From contig PLNW01000069.1 in assembly GCA_003142855.1 (NCBI GenBank), forward strand, positions 1 through 64,000: DNA of 64,000 bases. The letters run 5' to 3'. The notes under the pieces were generated by a model that ran no database searches, was not told where the DNA came from, and saw nothing but the letters and a program-made list of their open reading frames with translations. Position 1 is the first letter of the stretch, and each line of letters begins with the position of its first letter. The position numbers and the translations under genes are program-made. The stretch comes from Myxococcales bacterium (GTDB lineage: Bacteria > Myxococcota_A > Polyangia > Fen-1088). Of the stretch, positions 17,125 through 27,915 are shown piece by piece.

Positions 17125-18183
17125 CTACAGCGCTTCGAGCACAGCCTGGCCAGCCTGCACCGTGGTGGCCGCAGGAGCGCCGGCGGGCACCACGTCGGCC
17201 GTGAGCACGCCGCGATCAATGGCGGCCGAAACCGCGCTCTCGACCGCCAAGGCTTCTTTCTCCAGCCCCAGCGAGTAGCGCAGCAGCATGGCCACGCTCA
17301 GGATGGTGGCGAAGGGATTGGCGATCCCGCGGCCGGCGATGTCGGGCGCGCTGCCATGAATCGGCTCGTACAGCCCGCGCGGTCCGTCGCCCAGCGACGC
17401 CGAGGGCAGCAGGCCCATGGATCCAGCCAGCACCGAGGCTTCGTCGGTGAGAATGTCGCCGAACATGTTCTCGGTCACGATCACGTCGAAGCTGGCCGGC
17501 CGCCGTGCCAGGTACATCGAGCAGGCATCGACCAGCACATGTTCGAGCTGCAGGTCGGGATATTCCCTGCGCACCAGCTCGTCGGTGACCCGGCGCCACA
17601 GGCGCGAGCTTTCCAGCACGTTGGCCTTGTCCACCGAGGTGAGTTTCTTGCGCCGGCCGCGCGCCAGCTCGCAAGCGCGGCGGACCACGCGACGAACCTC
17701 GTCGCCGCTGTACGCGCACACATCGCTGGCCCAGTCTGTCCCGCGCTTTTTCTCGCCGAAGTAGATGCCGCCGATCAGCTCGCGCACCACCAGCAGGTCC
17801 ACGCCCTTGAGGATCTCCGGTCGTATGGGCGACGCAGCCACCAGTTTGGGGTGGACGGTGACCGGCCGCAGGTTGGCGTACAGGCCCAGTTCCTTTCGGA
17901 TGGCGAAGAGCCCCTGCTCCGGTCGCACGTCGCCCGAGGGATTGTCCCACTTGGGACCGCCCACCGCGCCCAGCAGAACCGCGTCGCTCGCATGCGCCAG
18001 GGCCAAGGTCTTGGCAGGAATCGGGGTGCCCGTGCGATCGATGGCGATGCCGCCCAGAAGCCCATCGGTCAGCGTGAAGGTGTGGCCGAACTTCGTGGCG
18101 ACAGCGCGCAACACGCGGGTTCCCTCGGCCGTGACCTCGGGCCCGATGCCGTCGCCGGCCAGAACCAGAATTGAAGCTTTCAT
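17125..18183 (-). CDS. leuB: 3-isopropylmalate dehydrogenase
   Basis: 352 residues, the standard proteobacterial LeuB: NAD-dependent oxidative decarboxylation of 3-isopropylmalate in leucine synthesis. Motifs: [48 protein letters not shown] and [12 protein letters not shown]; the C-terminal [14 protein letters not shown] is intact. The start ATG 18183 gives the normal N-terminus [12 protein letters not shown]. No other leu genes lie next to it. The second, actinobacterial-type enzyme is 3 kb upstream on the other strand. Confidence 0.95.
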   Translation of the reverse strand: MKASILVLAGDGIGPEVTAEGTRVLRAVATKFGHTFTLTDGLLGGIAIDRTGTPIPAKTLALAHASDAVLLGAVGGPKWDNPSGDVRPEQGLFAIRKELGLYANLRPVTVHPKLVAASPIRPEILKGVDLLVVRELIGGIYFGEKKRGTDWASDVCAYSGDEVRRVVRRACELARGRRKKLTSVDKANVLESSRLWRRVTDELVRREYPDLQLEHVLVDACSMYLARRPASFDVIVTENMFGDILTDEASVLAGSMGLLPSASLGDGPRGLYEPIHGSAPDIAGRGIANPFATILSVAMLLRYSLGLEKEALAVESAVSAAIDRGVLTADVVPAGAPAATTVQAGQAVLEAL

Positions 18184-18246
18184 GGGGCGGAGGTTTACCA
18201 CAGGGCGGGCTTGAGGAGTTGATCACCGCGATAGCCGCCCTCCGTC

Positions 18247-18284
18247 GAGAACGCAGAGGTGACAGGGGAGGCCACAGAGTCGGA
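18247..18284. repeat. 38-bp dispersed repeat, copy 1
   Basis: gagaacgcagaggtga...acagag-cgga occurs here and again at 38450-38487 with two mismatches in 38. Both copies lie in intergenic DNA: here between the leuB start and the lytic transglycosylase stop, there after metH. Function unknown. Confidence 0.8.
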
Positions 18285-18327
18285 AGATTCACGGCGCGCC
18301 CCGAATACATAGTGGCGGCGTTTCCGA

Positions 18328-20457
18328 TCAGTCGTTGATGCCGTCGCTTGAATAATGAGGATTCACCGCCAGCGACAGCTCGAAGGGCTGGCCGTACAGC
18401 CAGAGATAGTGCGCGTACACGGCCAGCACGCGCTTGATGTACTCGCGCGCCTGATCGTAAGTGACCAGCTCCACGAATTCGTCGAGCGGTCGGCTGCCCC
18501 ATTGGTCACACCAGCGCGTCATGGCGTGTGAGCCAGCGTTGTACGCGCCCGCGGCCAGGGCGATCTGGCCGCCAAATCTCTTGAGCAGTTCGCCCAAATA
18601 CGCAGCGCCCACGCGGATGTTGACCTCGGGATCGAAAAGCTCGTCGGTGAAAAGCGGCACGCCCAGGTGCTTGGCGACCTCCTGGCCAGTGGCCGGGATG
18701 AGCTGCAGCAGCCCGCGTGCATCCGAGGGCGAGAGCGCGTGAGGCAGAAACGACGACTCCTTGCGCATGATCGCGTAGACGAACAGGTCCGGCGTGCCGG
18801 CCGTCGCGGCCAGCGGTTCCACCATGTCGCGGAAGGCGCGCGGATAAGCCGCCTGCCAGAAGATGCGTGCAGGCCCAGTTGCCGCCGAAGCCAGGGCCGA
18901 GGCGCCGTGGCTCTCGGCCAGGTGCAACGCTTGATGGAAGGCGCGCATGCGCGGGTATTCTTCCAGGAGCACGGCCAGCCCTTGCGACTTGCCCAGGTGT
19001 TGCATCACGCTGGCTTCGGCCCGCCCCAGCTCCTCGCCCGCCTCAACGTCGAGTCCCGCGGCAAGCAACTCGCGCGCGCGTTCCAGCACCGGATCGCGCG
19101 CGGACTTGGCCTTGTCCGCCGACGCGGCCGGAGACCACACCGGCCAGTCGATGGTCACCTTCTCGCCCGACTCGCGCAGCCGCGCGGCTGCCAGAAGTCC
19201 GTAATAGCCGAGCGGCGAGCGGTGCACGCACTCGTGCAAGGAGCGCTGGGCTTCCTCGGCCTGCCCGGCTTGGGCGGTAAAGCGCGCCCGCCAGTAGCGC
19301 ACGCGCATGCCCGCGTCGTTGTTGCTGTGGGACAGGCTCTCGTAGTGCTCGAGCGCCCGCAGGGCTTCAGCCGGCTCGCCCAGCAGGTGGTGTGCCAGCG
19401 CGAGATACCAGGCGGCGTCGTCGGCAAACGGGCTGTGCGGGTAGCGCGCCAGGGTGGCTTGCAGGCTGGGCAGGGCCTCGCGAAAACGACCGCGATTGAC
19501 ATCCAGCCAACCGGAACGGAACTGGGCTTCGGCCGCCCATTTCGACGTGGGGTAGCGCTCGACCACCTGGCGATAGCCGGCAATGGCCTCGTCGTTGCGC
19601 TCGATGCGCGAAAGCGCGCGCGCACCGTGAAATGCCGCAAAGGCCGCTTTCTCGCCGGCTAGCTGGGACGCCACCTTCTGCAACAAAGCCGCTGCGCCGG
19701 CATAGTCGCGCCTCATGTTGTACTTGGCCATCCCGATAGTGAAGTCGCGCTCGATGGCCAGGTCTGCAGGCAAGGCCGCGGGCAGCAAGGCCAGCTCGTC
19801 GAGCGCGGCCTGATACTCGCGGCCATCGGCCAGCTTGTCGGCCCGGCGCAGCCGCTCGACCGGCGAGAGCACTGCGACCTCGGGCGCGGCCGCGCTCGCG
19901 GCGCCCAGAATCGCCGCGCGTTTGACCGCCTCGCCGGCCAACGGGTGGGCGGGGAAGTCCAGGTGCACCTGCAGGTAGAGGTGGCGCGCCTCCTGGGCCG
20001 CGGCACCTCCCTGCGACGCCGCTCCCTCGGCAGCGAACTCCGCCAGGCGAAAACGCGCCACCGCCTGATCCGTGCCCGGCGTCTTTCCGGCCAGCAGCCG
20101 ACGATACGCTTCAGCGGCATCTTTGCGCTGGCCCTGCATCCACTGGCAATCCGCTGCGCGCCAGGCCGCGATAGCAGCGAAGCGCGAAGGCCGCAGCTTG
20201 GCCAGCTCGGAAAAGGCAGCCCGCGCCTTGGCGTAGGAGCCGTCGTAGAAGAGGCTTTCGCCGAGCAAGTAGAGGGCGTAGTCCCGGTTGCGCGGCAGCC
20301 TTTGCGGCAGACCATCGAGCGCGCGCGCCGACTCGTGGAAGTCGCCCGCGCGCAGGGCGAGAAAGCCGCGCGCCAAGTCGGCCACCGGACCACGCGCAGC
20401 CGGCGCGGTCGTAGCAGCGGCCAGGGCAATGCAAACGCCCAGCGTTGAAATCGCCAT
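18328..20457 (-). CDS. Soluble lytic murein transglycosylase (Slt70-like)
   Basis: 709 residues. A short signal sequence (MAISTLGVCIALAAA), then about 500 residues of TPR-like helical repeats forming the ring domain, then a C-terminal lysozyme-like domain. The catalytic Glu is about residue 567 in RKESSF; the supporting motifs SDARGLLQLIP and AAGAYNAGS are present. It cleaves peptidoglycan glycan chains with formation of 1,6-anhydromuramic ends in the periplasm. Start ATG 20457 is chosen because the longer track ORF runs back over the ssb gene on the other strand. Confidence 0.9.
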   Translation of the reverse strand: MAISTLGVCIALAAATTAPAARGPVADLARGFLALRAGDFHESARALDGLPQRLPRNRDYALYLLGESLFYDGSYAKARAAFSELAKLRPSRFAAIAAWRAADCQWMQGQRKDAAEAYRRLLAGKTPGTDQAVARFRLAEFAAEGAASQGGAAAQEARHLYLQVHLDFPAHPLAGEAVKRAAILGAASAAAPEVAVLSPVERLRRADKLADGREYQAALDELALLPAALPADLAIERDFTIGMAKYNMRRDYAGAAALLQKVASQLAGEKAAFAAFHGARALSRIERNDEAIAGYRQVVERYPTSKWAAEAQFRSGWLDVNRGRFREALPSLQATLARYPHSPFADDAAWYLALAHHLLGEPAEALRALEHYESLSHSNNDAGMRVRYWRARFTAQAGQAEEAQRSLHECVHRSPLGYYGLLAAARLRESGEKVTIDWPVWSPAASADKAKSARDPVLERARELLAAGLDVEAGEELGRAEASVMQHLGKSQGLAVLLEEYPRMRAFHQALHLAESHGASALASAATGPARIFWQAAYPRAFRDMVEPLAATAGTPDLFVYAIMRKESSFLPHALSPSDARGLLQLIPATGQEVAKHLGVPLFTDELFDPEVNIRVGAAYLGELLKRFGGQIALAAGAYNAGSHAMTRWCDQWGSRPLDEFVELVTYDQAREYIKRVLAVYAHYLWLYGQPFELSLAVNPHYSSDGIND

Positions 20458-20607
20458 AGAGGAAAGCACTATATCGCGGCCCAGGCACGAAACCCGAAGA
20501 CCGGTTTGCCGATACTCTCGTGCACCAGGCGAAGCGGTGATTGACCCCCCGCTTGGAAAGTGAAAGAAGAAACTCAGGGCCGCCACAGGCAAGGAGGCAA
20601 GAACCCC

Positions 20608-21090
20608 ATGGGCAGCGTCAACAAAGTCATATTGGTTGGAAATCTCGGGGCCGACCCCGAGCTCAAGTACACGCCGAGCAACCGAGCGGTGTGCAATCTG
20701 AGCGTCGCGACCAACGAGGTGTGGAAGGACAAGAGCGGCCAGAAGCAGGAAAAGACCGAGTGGCATCGCGTGAATGTGTGGGGCGAGCAGGCCGAGAACT
20801 GTTCGAAATTCCTGTCCAAGGGCCGCATGGTTTACGTCGAGGGCCGGCTGCAGACCCGTTCCTGGGACGACAAGGACGGCAAGAAGCGCTACAGCACCGA
20901 GGTGGTCGCCGACCGCGTGGTCTTCCTGGGCGGTGGCGCGGGTGCCGAAAATGGCGGTGGCGGCGGTGGTCGGCGCGCAGGTGGCGGCCGTCCAGGCTGG
21001 GGCGAAGAGACACAGCAGCCGCCCAGCGAGCCCAGCGACGGAGGCGGGAGCGGGCCTCCGCCCGCCGGCGACGACGAAATTCCCTTCTAG
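20608..21090 (+). CDS. ssb: Single-stranded DNA-binding protein
   Basis: 160 residues. OB-fold SSB domain 1-110 ([47 protein letters not shown]), a Gly/Pro-rich flexible linker, and the acidic tail DDEIPF that recruits repair and replication partners. It protects ssDNA in replication and recombination. Start ATG 20608 gives the standard N-terminus [11 protein letters not shown]. It diverges from the lytic transglycosylase. Confidence 0.95.
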   Translation: MGSVNKVILVGNLGADPELKYTPSNRAVCNLSVATNEVWKDKSGQKQEKTEWHRVNVWGEQAENCSKFLSKGRMVYVEGRLQTRSWDDKDGKKRYSTEVVADRVVFLGGGAGAENGGGGGGRRAGGGRPGWGEETQQPPSEPSDGGGSGPPPAGDDEIPF

Positions 21091-21165
21091 GCCCTGCTGC
21101 GATTCCTCACCGACGCACGCTAAAGCAGCGGGAAAATCCGCCGTTTGATATGATCGTGGCGGATC

Positions 21166-22094
21166 GTGCTGCGAGTAAGCGTTTCGGTCTTTGCGATGAT
21201 GATGCCGCTGTGCCTGTCGGCCAGCGGCGGGGGAGAGACGCCCGAAGCGCCACGCCACGCCGGGACCGCTTCGGTCAGCGGCGCCGAGCGCGGGCTGGCA
21301 CTCGGCCCTGCCGATCGGCGCCAAGCTTCCAAGAGCGCGCCCGGCGCGCCGGCCCAGGCGTCACCGCCCTCCGCGACTTTTCCGCGCTACTTGGTTCCAC
21401 TGCCAAGTGAAGCGCCAGCCCCTGTCACGCACGGACCCGCAGAGCGTCTGGTGCTGCTCACCTTCGACGACGGCCCGGACTTGCAGGGGACGCCGCTGAT
21501 TATGGACGAACTGGATCGCCGAAGGTTGAAAGCGGTGTTCTTCGTCATGGGCCAGCACATCGTGCGCAACCGGCCCGAGGATCTGGCGCGTCGCGATCTG
21601 CTGCGCAAGCTGGCGGTGCACGGGCACCATGTGGGTAACCACACCATGAACCACAAGGATCTGTGCCGGAACCCAGGGGCTTTGGCCGAGGAAGTCGACC
21701 ACGCCGCCGAGATCATCACCTACGCCACGGGCGTGCGGCCGTTGCTCTTTCGCTCGCCCTACGGCGCCCGCTGCCGGTCGCTGGATCGCGCGCTGGCAGA
21801 GCGCGACCTCACCCAAGTCGGCTGGAATGCCGATCCGCGGGAATGGCGTGGCAACAGCGAGAAGGCGATCTTCACCTATGTCACCAACTTGCTGGCCCAC
21901 GCCAGCGCGCCCGTGATTCTGCTCCTGCACGACAAGAACATGGCTGCGGTGCAAGCCCTGCCGCGTATTCTCGACTGGATCGAACAGGAACAATCCCGTG
22001 TGGCACGTGAAGGGGGCGTTCCCATCCGCATCGTGGATTACTCTGTGCTGCTGCCCGAGCGGGCTGCGCACCCCCTGGTTGAATCGGTGAGCCC

Positions 22095-22098
<4 letters not shown>
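21166..22098 (+). CDS. Polysaccharide deacetylase (NodB domain)
   Basis: 310 residues. Signal peptide (VSVFAMMMPLCLSA), an Ala/Pro-rich linker to about residue 90, then a NodB carbohydrate esterase 4 domain. Motif 1 is TFDDGP (99-104), motif 2 GNHTMNH (157-163, zinc His residues 159 and 163), motif 3 RSPYGA. It removes N-acetyl groups from peptidoglycan or exopolysaccharide outside the cytoplasm. The start is a GTG at 21166; the ATGs at residues 11-13 would cut the signal peptide. Its stop overlaps the ATG of the regulator gene (ATGA), so the two are made together. Confidence 0.88.
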
Positions 22099-23534
<1,436 letters not shown>

Positions 23535-23591
23535 GCGACCACGAGCACGAGGGGGCTTCGCAACGGGCGGCCTTCGTGCTACCGATCATAT

Positions 23592-24089
23592 ATGCCCGAG
23601 CGAAAGGCGCGTGCCAAAGCGGCCGTGCAGGCGTCCAGCCAGAAGATCGAAAAGATGCTGGGGGACAATCCTGCCTACCGCAAGGTTGAGGAAGGCTTCT
23701 TCGTCATCAAGCAGGGGTCGTCGCGCGTGATGATTCGCGTGCACCCATGGAAAGACCACGCCGTGATTCGCCTGGCCGCTCAGTTGGTCAAAGGCGTGAG
23801 AATGGAGGCGCCGCTGGCCCTGGAGCTGCTGGAGCTGAACGCGGTTCTGCGCTTCGGATCGTTTGCCTACGTGCCGGCCGGCGAGGCCGTGATCCTTTGC
23901 TACACCCTGGTCGACCGCGAGCTGGCCTCGCGCGAGGAGTTCTTGGAAACCATCCGCGACTTCGCCTTCGTGGCCGACGAGTACGACGATCGCATCGCCG
24001 CTCGCTATGGCGGCCAGACCATGGAAGATCTGCTGGAAGAAAGCGTGCTCGAGCACTTGCGCGAACCGGGCGGCCCGGAGCCGCGATAG
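23592..24089 (+). CDS. YbjN / type III chaperone-fold domain protein
   Basis: 165 residues with no signal peptide. A basic N-terminus is followed by one alpha/beta domain (VEEGFFVIKQGSSRVMIRVHPW, ELLELNAVLRFGSFAYVP, VILCYTLVDREL, FVADEYDDRI) with the pattern of YbjN and CesT-like chaperones. Such proteins bind partner proteins and are not enzymes. It follows the regulator by 57 bp and may share its transcript. The partner is unknown. Confidence 0.6.
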   Translation: MPERKARAKAAVQASSQKIEKMLGDNPAYRKVEEGFFVIKQGSSRVMIRVHPWKDHAVIRLAAQLVKGVRMEAPLALELLELNAVLRFGSFAYVPAGEAVILCYTLVDRELASREEFLETIRDFAFVADEYDDRIAARYGGQTMEDLLEESVLEHLREPGGPEPR

Positions 24090-24360
24090 TTGGCCAATCT
24101 TCGGAAGCCAGGATCAAAGCGTCTTCAGCGCGGTTCGTCGCAAGCCCTTTGCCGATGCTTGTCTGATCGATGAAGCGAGATGGTGGCGCCGCGCGTTTGG
24201 CGCACGGCAACAGGGGCAACTTCCAAGGTTCTGTCTCCGTGCTCTCGCTTTTTGAGTAATTTCCGGCTAGACGACGTACTAATTCGCTAGAGTTCCGCGG
24301 GCCAGGGTTTCCCGATCCTGGGTCCAAGACTGTTTTCGGTTTGATTAAGGAGGTCCCCGA

Positions 24361-26478
24361 ATGACTTCTCGTGCAGCACGTGACAACAATATCTTTCGCC
24401 TGCTCTTCATGCCCGCCTTTGCCATAGGGCTGGTGGCTGGGTGCGCCCCCGCCTCGAGCGGGGGTGGCGGTGGCTCCGTCGCCGGACAGGCAGGCGGTAG
24501 CAACGGCGGCAACATCATCCAGGGCGGAGACACTGGCAGCCCAGCAGGAAACGGTCCAGCAGGCAACGGTCCAGCGGGCAACGGGCCAGCGGGCAACGGC
24601 CCAGCCGGGAACACCGGCAGCCCCGGCGGCATGACCAGCAACCCTGCCGGCAACACTGGTAACCCGGGCGGCACGACCAGCAACCCAGGCGGCATCACCG
24701 GCAACCCGGGCGGCACGACCAGCAACCCAGGTGGCACCACCGGCAACCCGGCCGGCAACACCGGCAACCCAGGCGGCACCACAACTTCCACCGGCGGTAC
24801 CACCAAGGCCTCGGGTGGCACCACAACTTCCACCGGCGGCACCACCAAGGCCTCGGGCGGGACCACCACCTCTCCAGGCGGCACCACCACATCCTCCGGC
24901 GGTACTACCTCTGCCGGCGGCACCACCGGTTCGAGCGCCGGGAGCACTGGCAGCACGGGCAACCCGCCTGGGTGGTGGCAGACCTCGGACTGGGGTGTTA
25001 CGTCGGCAAACTGGCACGGCTGCGTGTGGACAGGTGTCGACTGCAAGTCTAACTGTTCTGCCGGCATCGTCGCCGTCCCGAACAGCACGACGTCGATCAC
25101 GCCCCTAGATTTTACGGCCGCTACCACGGAAGGCGGCCCGTACGAGGTCACTGGCACCGTGTTCAACGACTACAACTCGGTAGCTCTTCTCGGGTTCGAC
25201 CTGACCGACACGCCGAGTGGCGACACTCAGCAGTGCAGCAGCGCGAAACGCAACCCTGCGGCAGATGGACCACCCGCGATAGCCATGCCCTCTGGCGCGA
25301 CCGGCATTGCGATCAACTGGAGCGCCAAAATAGCGCCAGTCACCTCGTTCCGCATCCAGATTCAAGGCGTCAAGGGCGCCACCGATCCGACCGCTCGGTG
25401 GTGCGCGACGATTACAGATGCGTCGGGACCAAGCTTTGTGAAGCTCTCGGACTTCTACCCCTCGTGCTGGTATGTGGGCGTCGCTGGCCAGAATCCAGGC
25501 ACGGCGTATGCTGGCCAACCCATCGACGCTGTGGTCTTCCTCGTGCCTGGCACGACCACCGCGAAGGCGCCGTTCGATTTCACAATCGTTGGCTTCGCGC
25601 CCGGCACCAGCGCCGCGGACGCGCCTGGTAAGGCTGCGGCATGCGGCACAACGACCGGCACGGTTGGCTCCACCACTCAACTGTCTGGCCAGCCGGCCAT
25701 CGACGCGTCGATGCAGCGCGCGGCGGTGACCGGAACGGACTGCAAGAAATACATCATCAACAACAACAACTGGGGAAATGAGAGCACTACCTATCAGTCC
25801 CTTAGCTACACCGGCAACACCTTCACCGACACGGTCACCAGCGGCAGCGGTGGCGGCGCCAACGTGGTGTCGTTCCCGTCGATCTACATTGGCGCCAACG
25901 GCCAGATTGGCGGCGGTACGTTCAACACATGGGCTGACAGCGGCTTGCCGAAGCAGATCAGCACCATGACCAGCGTCAAGACCGAGTTCAAATGGTCCGG
26001 TGGCACGAGCGGGGGCAACTACAATGCAACCTACGACGTGTGGTTCGCCAAGACCCAGCCCACTGCGGGCGGCTACAACGACGGCGTTTCCGGTCTCCTC
26101 ATGGTTTGGCTCTATAAGCCAGGGGCTTCCCAACCCATCGGCAGCGCTGGGAACACTCGCACCGCGACCATTGCCGGTCACACCTGGACCGTGTGGAGAG
26201 GACCACGAAACACCACCGCGACGGGGACAGATGGGACCGGCAGGCCGGTCATTTCCTACGTTGCCAATGACTCGCCCGTGAAAGACTTGAATTTCGATCT
26301 CAAGGATTTCATTAACGATGCGGTGACGAACGGCAGCGCCGACATGAGCGCTGGCGGCGGGATCACCCAGGCCTTTTCCAGCAGTTGGTGGCTGACGGAT
26401 GTGTTCGCTGGCTTCGAGATCTGGAACGGCAGTGATGCCAAGGGTCTGCAAGACACCTTCACCTGCGTAGTCAAATAG
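24361..26478 (+). CDS. GH12-like lipoprotein with long low-complexity linker; nucleophile Glu apparently lost
   Basis: 705 residues. Lipobox LVAGC with Cys28, then a Gly/Asn/Thr/Ser/Pro linker to about residue 205, a beta-sandwich region (about 205-430) that may bind carbohydrate, and a C-terminal domain (about 450-705) matching glycoside hydrolase family 12: YDVWF, PIGSAGNTR, WTVWRGPRN, VISYV, FDLKDFINDA, AGFEIWNG. GH12 enzymes cut beta-1,4-glucan or xyloglucan with two Glu residues. The acid/base Glu (686, GFEIW) is present, but the nucleophile in E-[LI]-M-[IV]-W is Leu579 here (LLMVW). So it may bind and not cut. An aaggagg site precedes ATG 24361. Confidence 0.8.
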   Translation: MTSRAARDNNIFRLLFMPAFAIGLVAGCAPASSGGGGGSVAGQAGGSNGGNIIQGGDTGSPAGNGPAGNGPAGNGPAGNGPAGNTGSPGGMTSNPAGNTGNPGGTTSNPGGITGNPGGTTSNPGGTTGNPAGNTGNPGGTTTSTGGTTKASGGTTTSTGGTTKASGGTTTSPGGTTTSSGGTTSAGGTTGSSAGSTGSTGNPPGWWQTSDWGVTSANWHGCVWTGVDCKSNCSAGIVAVPNSTTSITPLDFTAATTEGGPYEVTGTVFNDYNSVALLGFDLTDTPSGDTQQCSSAKRNPAADGPPAIAMPSGATGIAINWSAKIAPVTSFRIQIQGVKGATDPTARWCATITDASGPSFVKLSDFYPSCWYVGVAGQNPGTAYAGQPIDAVVFLVPGTTTAKAPFDFTIVGFAPGTSAADAPGKAAACGTTTGTVGSTTQLSGQPAIDASMQRAAVTGTDCKKYIINNNNWGNESTTYQSLSYTGNTFTDTVTSGSGGGANVVSFPSIYIGANGQIGGGTFNTWADSGLPKQISTMTSVKTEFKWSGGTSGGNYNATYDVWFAKTQPTAGGYNDGVSGLLMVWLYKPGASQPIGSAGNTRTATIAGHTWTVWRGPRNTTATGTDGTGRPVISYVANDSPVKDLNFDLKDFINDAVTNGSADMSAGGGITQAFSSSWWLTDVFAGFEIWNGSDAKGLQDTFTCVVK
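24457..24975 (+). repeat. Tandem degenerate linker-encoding repeats
   Basis: Imperfect 9-30 bp repeats built on ggcaacggtccagc, ggcggcaccaccacc and aacccgggcggcac encode PAGNG and GGTT-type units in the lipoprotein linker. Expansion and contraction by slippage is expected. They produce the long antisense ORFs seen on the minus strand here, which are shadows. Confidence 0.9.
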
Positions 26479-26495
26479 GCAGTCGCTCCTAGCAG

Positions 26496-26531
26496 AAAAG
26501 GGCCGCGCGGTACACGCCTCGCGGCCCTTTT
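26496..26531 (+). terminator. Rho-independent terminator
   Basis: Perfect 12-bp stem aaaagggccgcg / cgcggccctttt with a 12-nt loop, directly after the GH12-like gene. The A and T tracts on either side allow it to work in both directions. Confidence 0.85.
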
Positions 26532-26563
26532 GCTATCTGCCTTGCGCGGGATAGATTGCGGCG

Positions 26564-27106
26564 ATGGCATCCCTGCGTCAGCCCATCCCGCTCAAGCGGC
26601 GACCGTTTGACATGGTCCTGCTGGGCTTCTTTGGCATCAACCTGCTCCTGGTCACCTACGTGATCAGCCTGGAGCAGATTGTCATCGACACGCCTTTTGC
26701 CTACGCCCCGCCGGCCTGGCCACCGCAGTTTCTGCTGACGATCATCCATTGGTGGGAGAAGACGTTTGATCCCTTGCTGTGGGCTCGGCCGGCCTGGTAT
26801 CGCGCGACCATCTGGCTGGACGTGTTGGTGTTCGGCCCCTACTACGCCGCCGCCCTGTACGCCTTTGCCCGTGGCCGCGACTGGATCCGCATCCCCAGCG
26901 TCATCTGGGCGTCCATCATGTTCACCAACGTGTTCATCATCCTGTTCGATGAGCTGGGCGGCGTCCACGCCAGTCCGCACCCGGCGGTGGTGGTGATGGC
27001 CAACGCCGCGTGGTTGCTGGCACCCTTCATCGTGGGGTGGCGTGTGCTGCCCAAGCAACACCCGTTCACCGAGGAGGTCCTCCCGCCGTCGGGGACAGGC
27101 GCATGA
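26564..27106 (+). CDS. EXPERA-domain membrane protein (TMEM97/EBP-like)
   Basis: 180 residues with four predicted membrane helices: MVLLGFFGINLLLVTYVIS, the WYRATIWLDVLVFGPYY region, WASIMFTNVFIILFDELGG and ANAAWLLAPFIVGW. The order and motifs (PFAYAPPAWP, WWEKTFDP, FGPYYAA, acidic DELGG) match the EXPERA family, which in eukaryotes includes the sigma-2 receptor TMEM97 and the sterol isomerase EBP. Bacterial members are rarely studied. It heads a tight operon with an SDR and a DUF1295 protein, so a lipid or sterol substrate is a reasonable guess, not shown. Confidence 0.7.
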   Translation: MASLRQPIPLKRRPFDMVLLGFFGINLLLVTYVISLEQIVIDTPFAYAPPAWPPQFLLTIIHWWEKTFDPLLWARPAWYRATIWLDVLVFGPYYAAALYAFARGRDWIRIPSVIWASIMFTNVFIILFDELGGVHASPHPAVVVMANAAWLLAPFIVGWRVLPKQHPFTEEVLPPSGTGA

Positions 27107-27915
27107 ATGATTGGCGGGAGCGCTACGGCCCTTGGGCTTTGGTCGCCGGCGCGTCGGTGGGACTGGGCGAAGCCTTCGCGCGCTGCCTGGCCGAGCGCGG
27201 CCTCAACTTGCTCCTGATCGCGCGCCGGCCAGATGCATTGGAGCAGCTCGCCGCTGATCTGCGCGCCCGGAATTCCGTCGACGTACGAACCCTGGCCGCA
27301 GACCTAGGCCAGCCCGATCTGCGGGCAGTGGTGGAACGCACCGTGGCTGGTCTGACCGTGGGACTTCTCGTGTACAACGCCGCCTATTCGGTGATCGGGC
27401 CGTTCGTCGACCAGTCGCTCGACGAGCAGCTGCGCGTGCTGGATGTCAACTGCCGTGGCCCACTGGTGCTGTCGCACCTGCTGGGCAGGGCCATGGCGGA
27501 ACGCGGCCGCGGCGGGATCGTGCTCATGACTTCGATGGCCGGATCGCAGGGCGGGCCCTGGCTGGCCTCGTATGCGGCGTCCAAAGCCTTCAATCTGGTG
27601 CTGGCCGAGGGGCTGTGGGACGAGTTGGGTGAGCGAGGCGTGCATGTCGTCGCCTGTCGAGCCGGCGCCACGCGCACGCCAGGCTACGCGGCTTCGCGGC
27701 CCCGGCCCAGCCGGGTTCCCCTGCTGGAGCCCGACCATGTGGCGCGCGTCGCGCTCGACGCCCTTGGCCGCAAGCCTTCGGTTGTTCCCGGCGCGTTCTA
27801 TCGATTCTCAGCCTTTGTCATGAACCGCCTGCTGCCCCGCCGGACGGCGGTGCGAATCATGGGCCGCGCTACGCGACGGCTGTATGCTGGCCGCGATGGC
27901 AACCCCAAGTCCTGA
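27103..27915 (+). CDS. Short-chain dehydrogenase/reductase (SDR)
   Basis: 270 residues. Cofactor motif AGASVGLG near residue 16, NAA in place of the usual NAG (VYNAAYS), catalytic Ser in MTSMAGS and YAASK. The group resembles the SDRs that include 17-beta-HSD12-like and DltE-type enzymes acting on lipids. Start ATG 27103 overlaps the EXPERA stop in an ATGA, so translation is coupled. The C-terminus overlaps the start of the next gene by about 20-30 bp. Reduces or oxidises an unknown, probably hydrophobic, alcohol or ketone with NAD(P)H. Confidence 0.85.
   Translation: MNDWRERYGPWALVAGASVGLGEAFARCLAERGLNLLLIARRPDALEQLAADLRARNSVDVRTLAADLGQPDLRAVVERTVAGLTVGLLVYNAAYSVIGPFVDQSLDEQLRVLDVNCRGPLVLSHLLGRAMAERGRGGIVLMTSMAGSQGGPWLASYAASKAFNLVLAEGLWDELGERGVHVVACRAGATRTPGYAASRPRPSRVPLLEPDHVARVALDALGRKPSVVPGAFYRFSAFVMNRLLPRRTAVRIMGRATRRLYAGRDGNPKS

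Noticed and set aside
24090-24360. Possible gene remnant on the minus strand before the GH12-like gene
   Set aside because: Some short stretches look protein-like, but no family, start or stop pattern supports a gene; left as leader DNA.
23788-25017. 409-aa minus-strand ORF
   Set aside because: Made by the linker repeats of the GH12-like gene read in antisense; low complexity and no start signal.
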